Positions 5,130-5,719 of a stretch of 5,719 bases of DNA are shown here, piece by piece. The position numbers and the translations under genes are program-made. Origin of the DNA: Methanobacteriota archaeon. Its GTDB lineage: Archaea > Thermoplasmatota > Thermoplasmata > RBG-16-68-12. The DNA lies in assembly GCA_005878635.1 (NCBI GenBank), contig VBLS01000198.1:1-5719 (forward strand), given 5' to 3'. Each line of letters begins with the position of its first letter. Position 1 is the first letter of the stretch. The notes under the pieces were generated by a model. That model was not told where the DNA came from, ran no database searches, and saw nothing but the letters and a program-made list of their open reading frames with translations.

Positions 5130-5496
5130 CGTCAGAATGCCGCGAAACGTTCTCAGACAGACTCGTACGGAGAAACCACATTCAGATTGTCGTCACCGAT
5201 CCCTTCGCACAGAAGCTTTCCCGCGAGTAACTCCTGCAATCGTGAGCGTGGTTTTCAATCCTTGTGCCTCGACATCCAGCATACCTTCACAGAGCTTGCG
5301 AGATGACACAGGGGATGAGCCTCAATACCCACGCTCGGGATACCCAGATCGACCAGCGGTTCGAGCATCACATGCAACGCGAGTGTGTGCGCTTCATGGC
5401 GCGTGGTGGAATGGCGTCCCTGTCGTGAGACATGACACGGAGAATTGGCGATTAATTCAAGAGACGCGTACCCGGTGCTCCCTGCGGTGAAAGGTC
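5130..5496 (-). other. Intergenic stretch with a possible three-frame gene remnant
   Basis: No intact gene is supported in this 367-nt stretch between two convergent genes. On the minus strand, however, protein-like text hops across three frames: about 5460-5290 (HEAHTLALHVMLEPLVDLGI and onward, stop at 5255-5257), about 5288-5225 (EGMLDVEAQGLKTTLTIAGV, stop at 5193-5195), and about 5222-5156 (GKLLCEGIGDDNLNVVSPYE, stop at 5153-5155). Joined, these would give roughly 100 residues with two frameshifts, as expected for a decayed gene downstream of the oxidoreductase. I do not recognise the family, and chance cannot be excluded. No hairpin terminator is evident. Confidence 0.3.
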
Positions 5497-5719
5497 TTAA
5501 AGAAACTCCATCACTGGATTTGGCTTCCCTTCCGCCAAGCGTGACGGACGAAGCGAAGTGGTATCGAGGCTTGTTGTTCTACCATCGAGGATCTCTTCGG
5601 CAAGCAACTGCCCGAGAGAGGGTGAATGCATCACCCCATGACCCGACGAACCGTTGGCGAGATAAAAGTTCTCGAAGCCTGGCGCTTTTCCAAGAAGCTG
5701 GTGCCTGTCGGGCGACATT
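5497..5719 (-). CDS. FAD-dependent oxidoreductase (DAO family), C-terminal part; 5' end beyond the window
   Basis: Only the last 73 or so residues are inside the window; the gene runs off the right edge and ends at TAA (5497-5499). The segment matches the C-terminal block of DAO-family FAD oxidoreductases (glycine/sarcosine oxidase and D-amino acid dehydrogenase-like): MSPDRHQLLGKAPGFENFY, then NGSSGHGVMHSPSLGQLLAE, then DGRTTSLD and a typical ending LRPSRLAEGKPNP. In the family the GSSGHGVMHSP block closes over the flavin and the substrate pocket. The Met at 5718 is internal, not the true start. Such enzymes oxidise amines or amino acids; the substrate cannot be inferred from this fragment. 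The ORF appears intact, in contrast to the possibly decayed sequence downstream of it. Confidence 0.85.
   Translation of the reverse strand, partial: MSPDRHQLLGKAPGFENFYLANGSSGHGVMHSPSLGQLLAEEILDGRTTSLDTTSLRPSRLAEGKPNPVMEFL

Noticed and set aside
5202..5302. Two imperfect copies of a CCTTC-ACAGA-GCTT-GCGAG pattern about 80 bp apart (5202-5227 and 5284-5302)
   Set aside because: The copies need several indels to align and no third copy was seen, so this is not a supported repeat array.

Overview
The window reads as GC-rich archaeal DNA, probably from an uncultured Thermoplasmatota-like euryarchaeon; this placement is an inference. The reasons are TATA-type boxes about 26-30 nt upstream of the first codons of operons with little or no leader (before 1321, 3303 and 4441), Shine-Dalgarno sites kept for genes with a leader or inside operons (before 797 and 4797), and toxin-antitoxin families common in archaea (RHH/RelE, VAPB_antitox/PIN, HEPN/MNT).

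Layout from left to right. 1-148 is an unresolved edge. 149-613 encodes a small protein with one N-terminal membrane anchor, and 797-1225 a small polytopic membrane protein; neither has a known function. 1268-1775 is an RHH antitoxin/RelE toxin operon with a palindromic operator next to its TATA box. 1819-2919, on the minus strand and convergent with relE, encodes a secreted TIGR03118-family beta-propeller-like protein. 3274-3922 is a VapBC operon whose palindromic operator overlaps its start codon and whose toxin has Glu in place of the first catalytic Asp. 4411-5129 is a HEPN/MNT pair. At the right edge (5497-5719, minus strand) lies the C-terminus of a DAO-type FAD-dependent oxidoreductase.

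Three mechanistically different type II or type VII-like toxin-antitoxin modules within about 3.9 kb, mixed with orphan membrane proteins and a probably acquired secreted protein, indicate an accessory island. Each module is self-contained: antitoxin before toxin with ATGA overlaps for RelBE and VapBC, toxin before antitoxin with a 25-nt overlap for HEPN/MNT. I see no integrase, transposase, tRNA, CRISPR array or attachment site. Gaps at 2920-3302, 3923-4440 and 5130-5496 hold promoters and possible decayed coding sequence, but no gene I can defend. I did not find a convincing, wholly new multi-gene system; the main oddities are the operator architectures, the VapC substitution, the HEPN protein without the usual R-x4-6-H motif, and the possible gene remnants.
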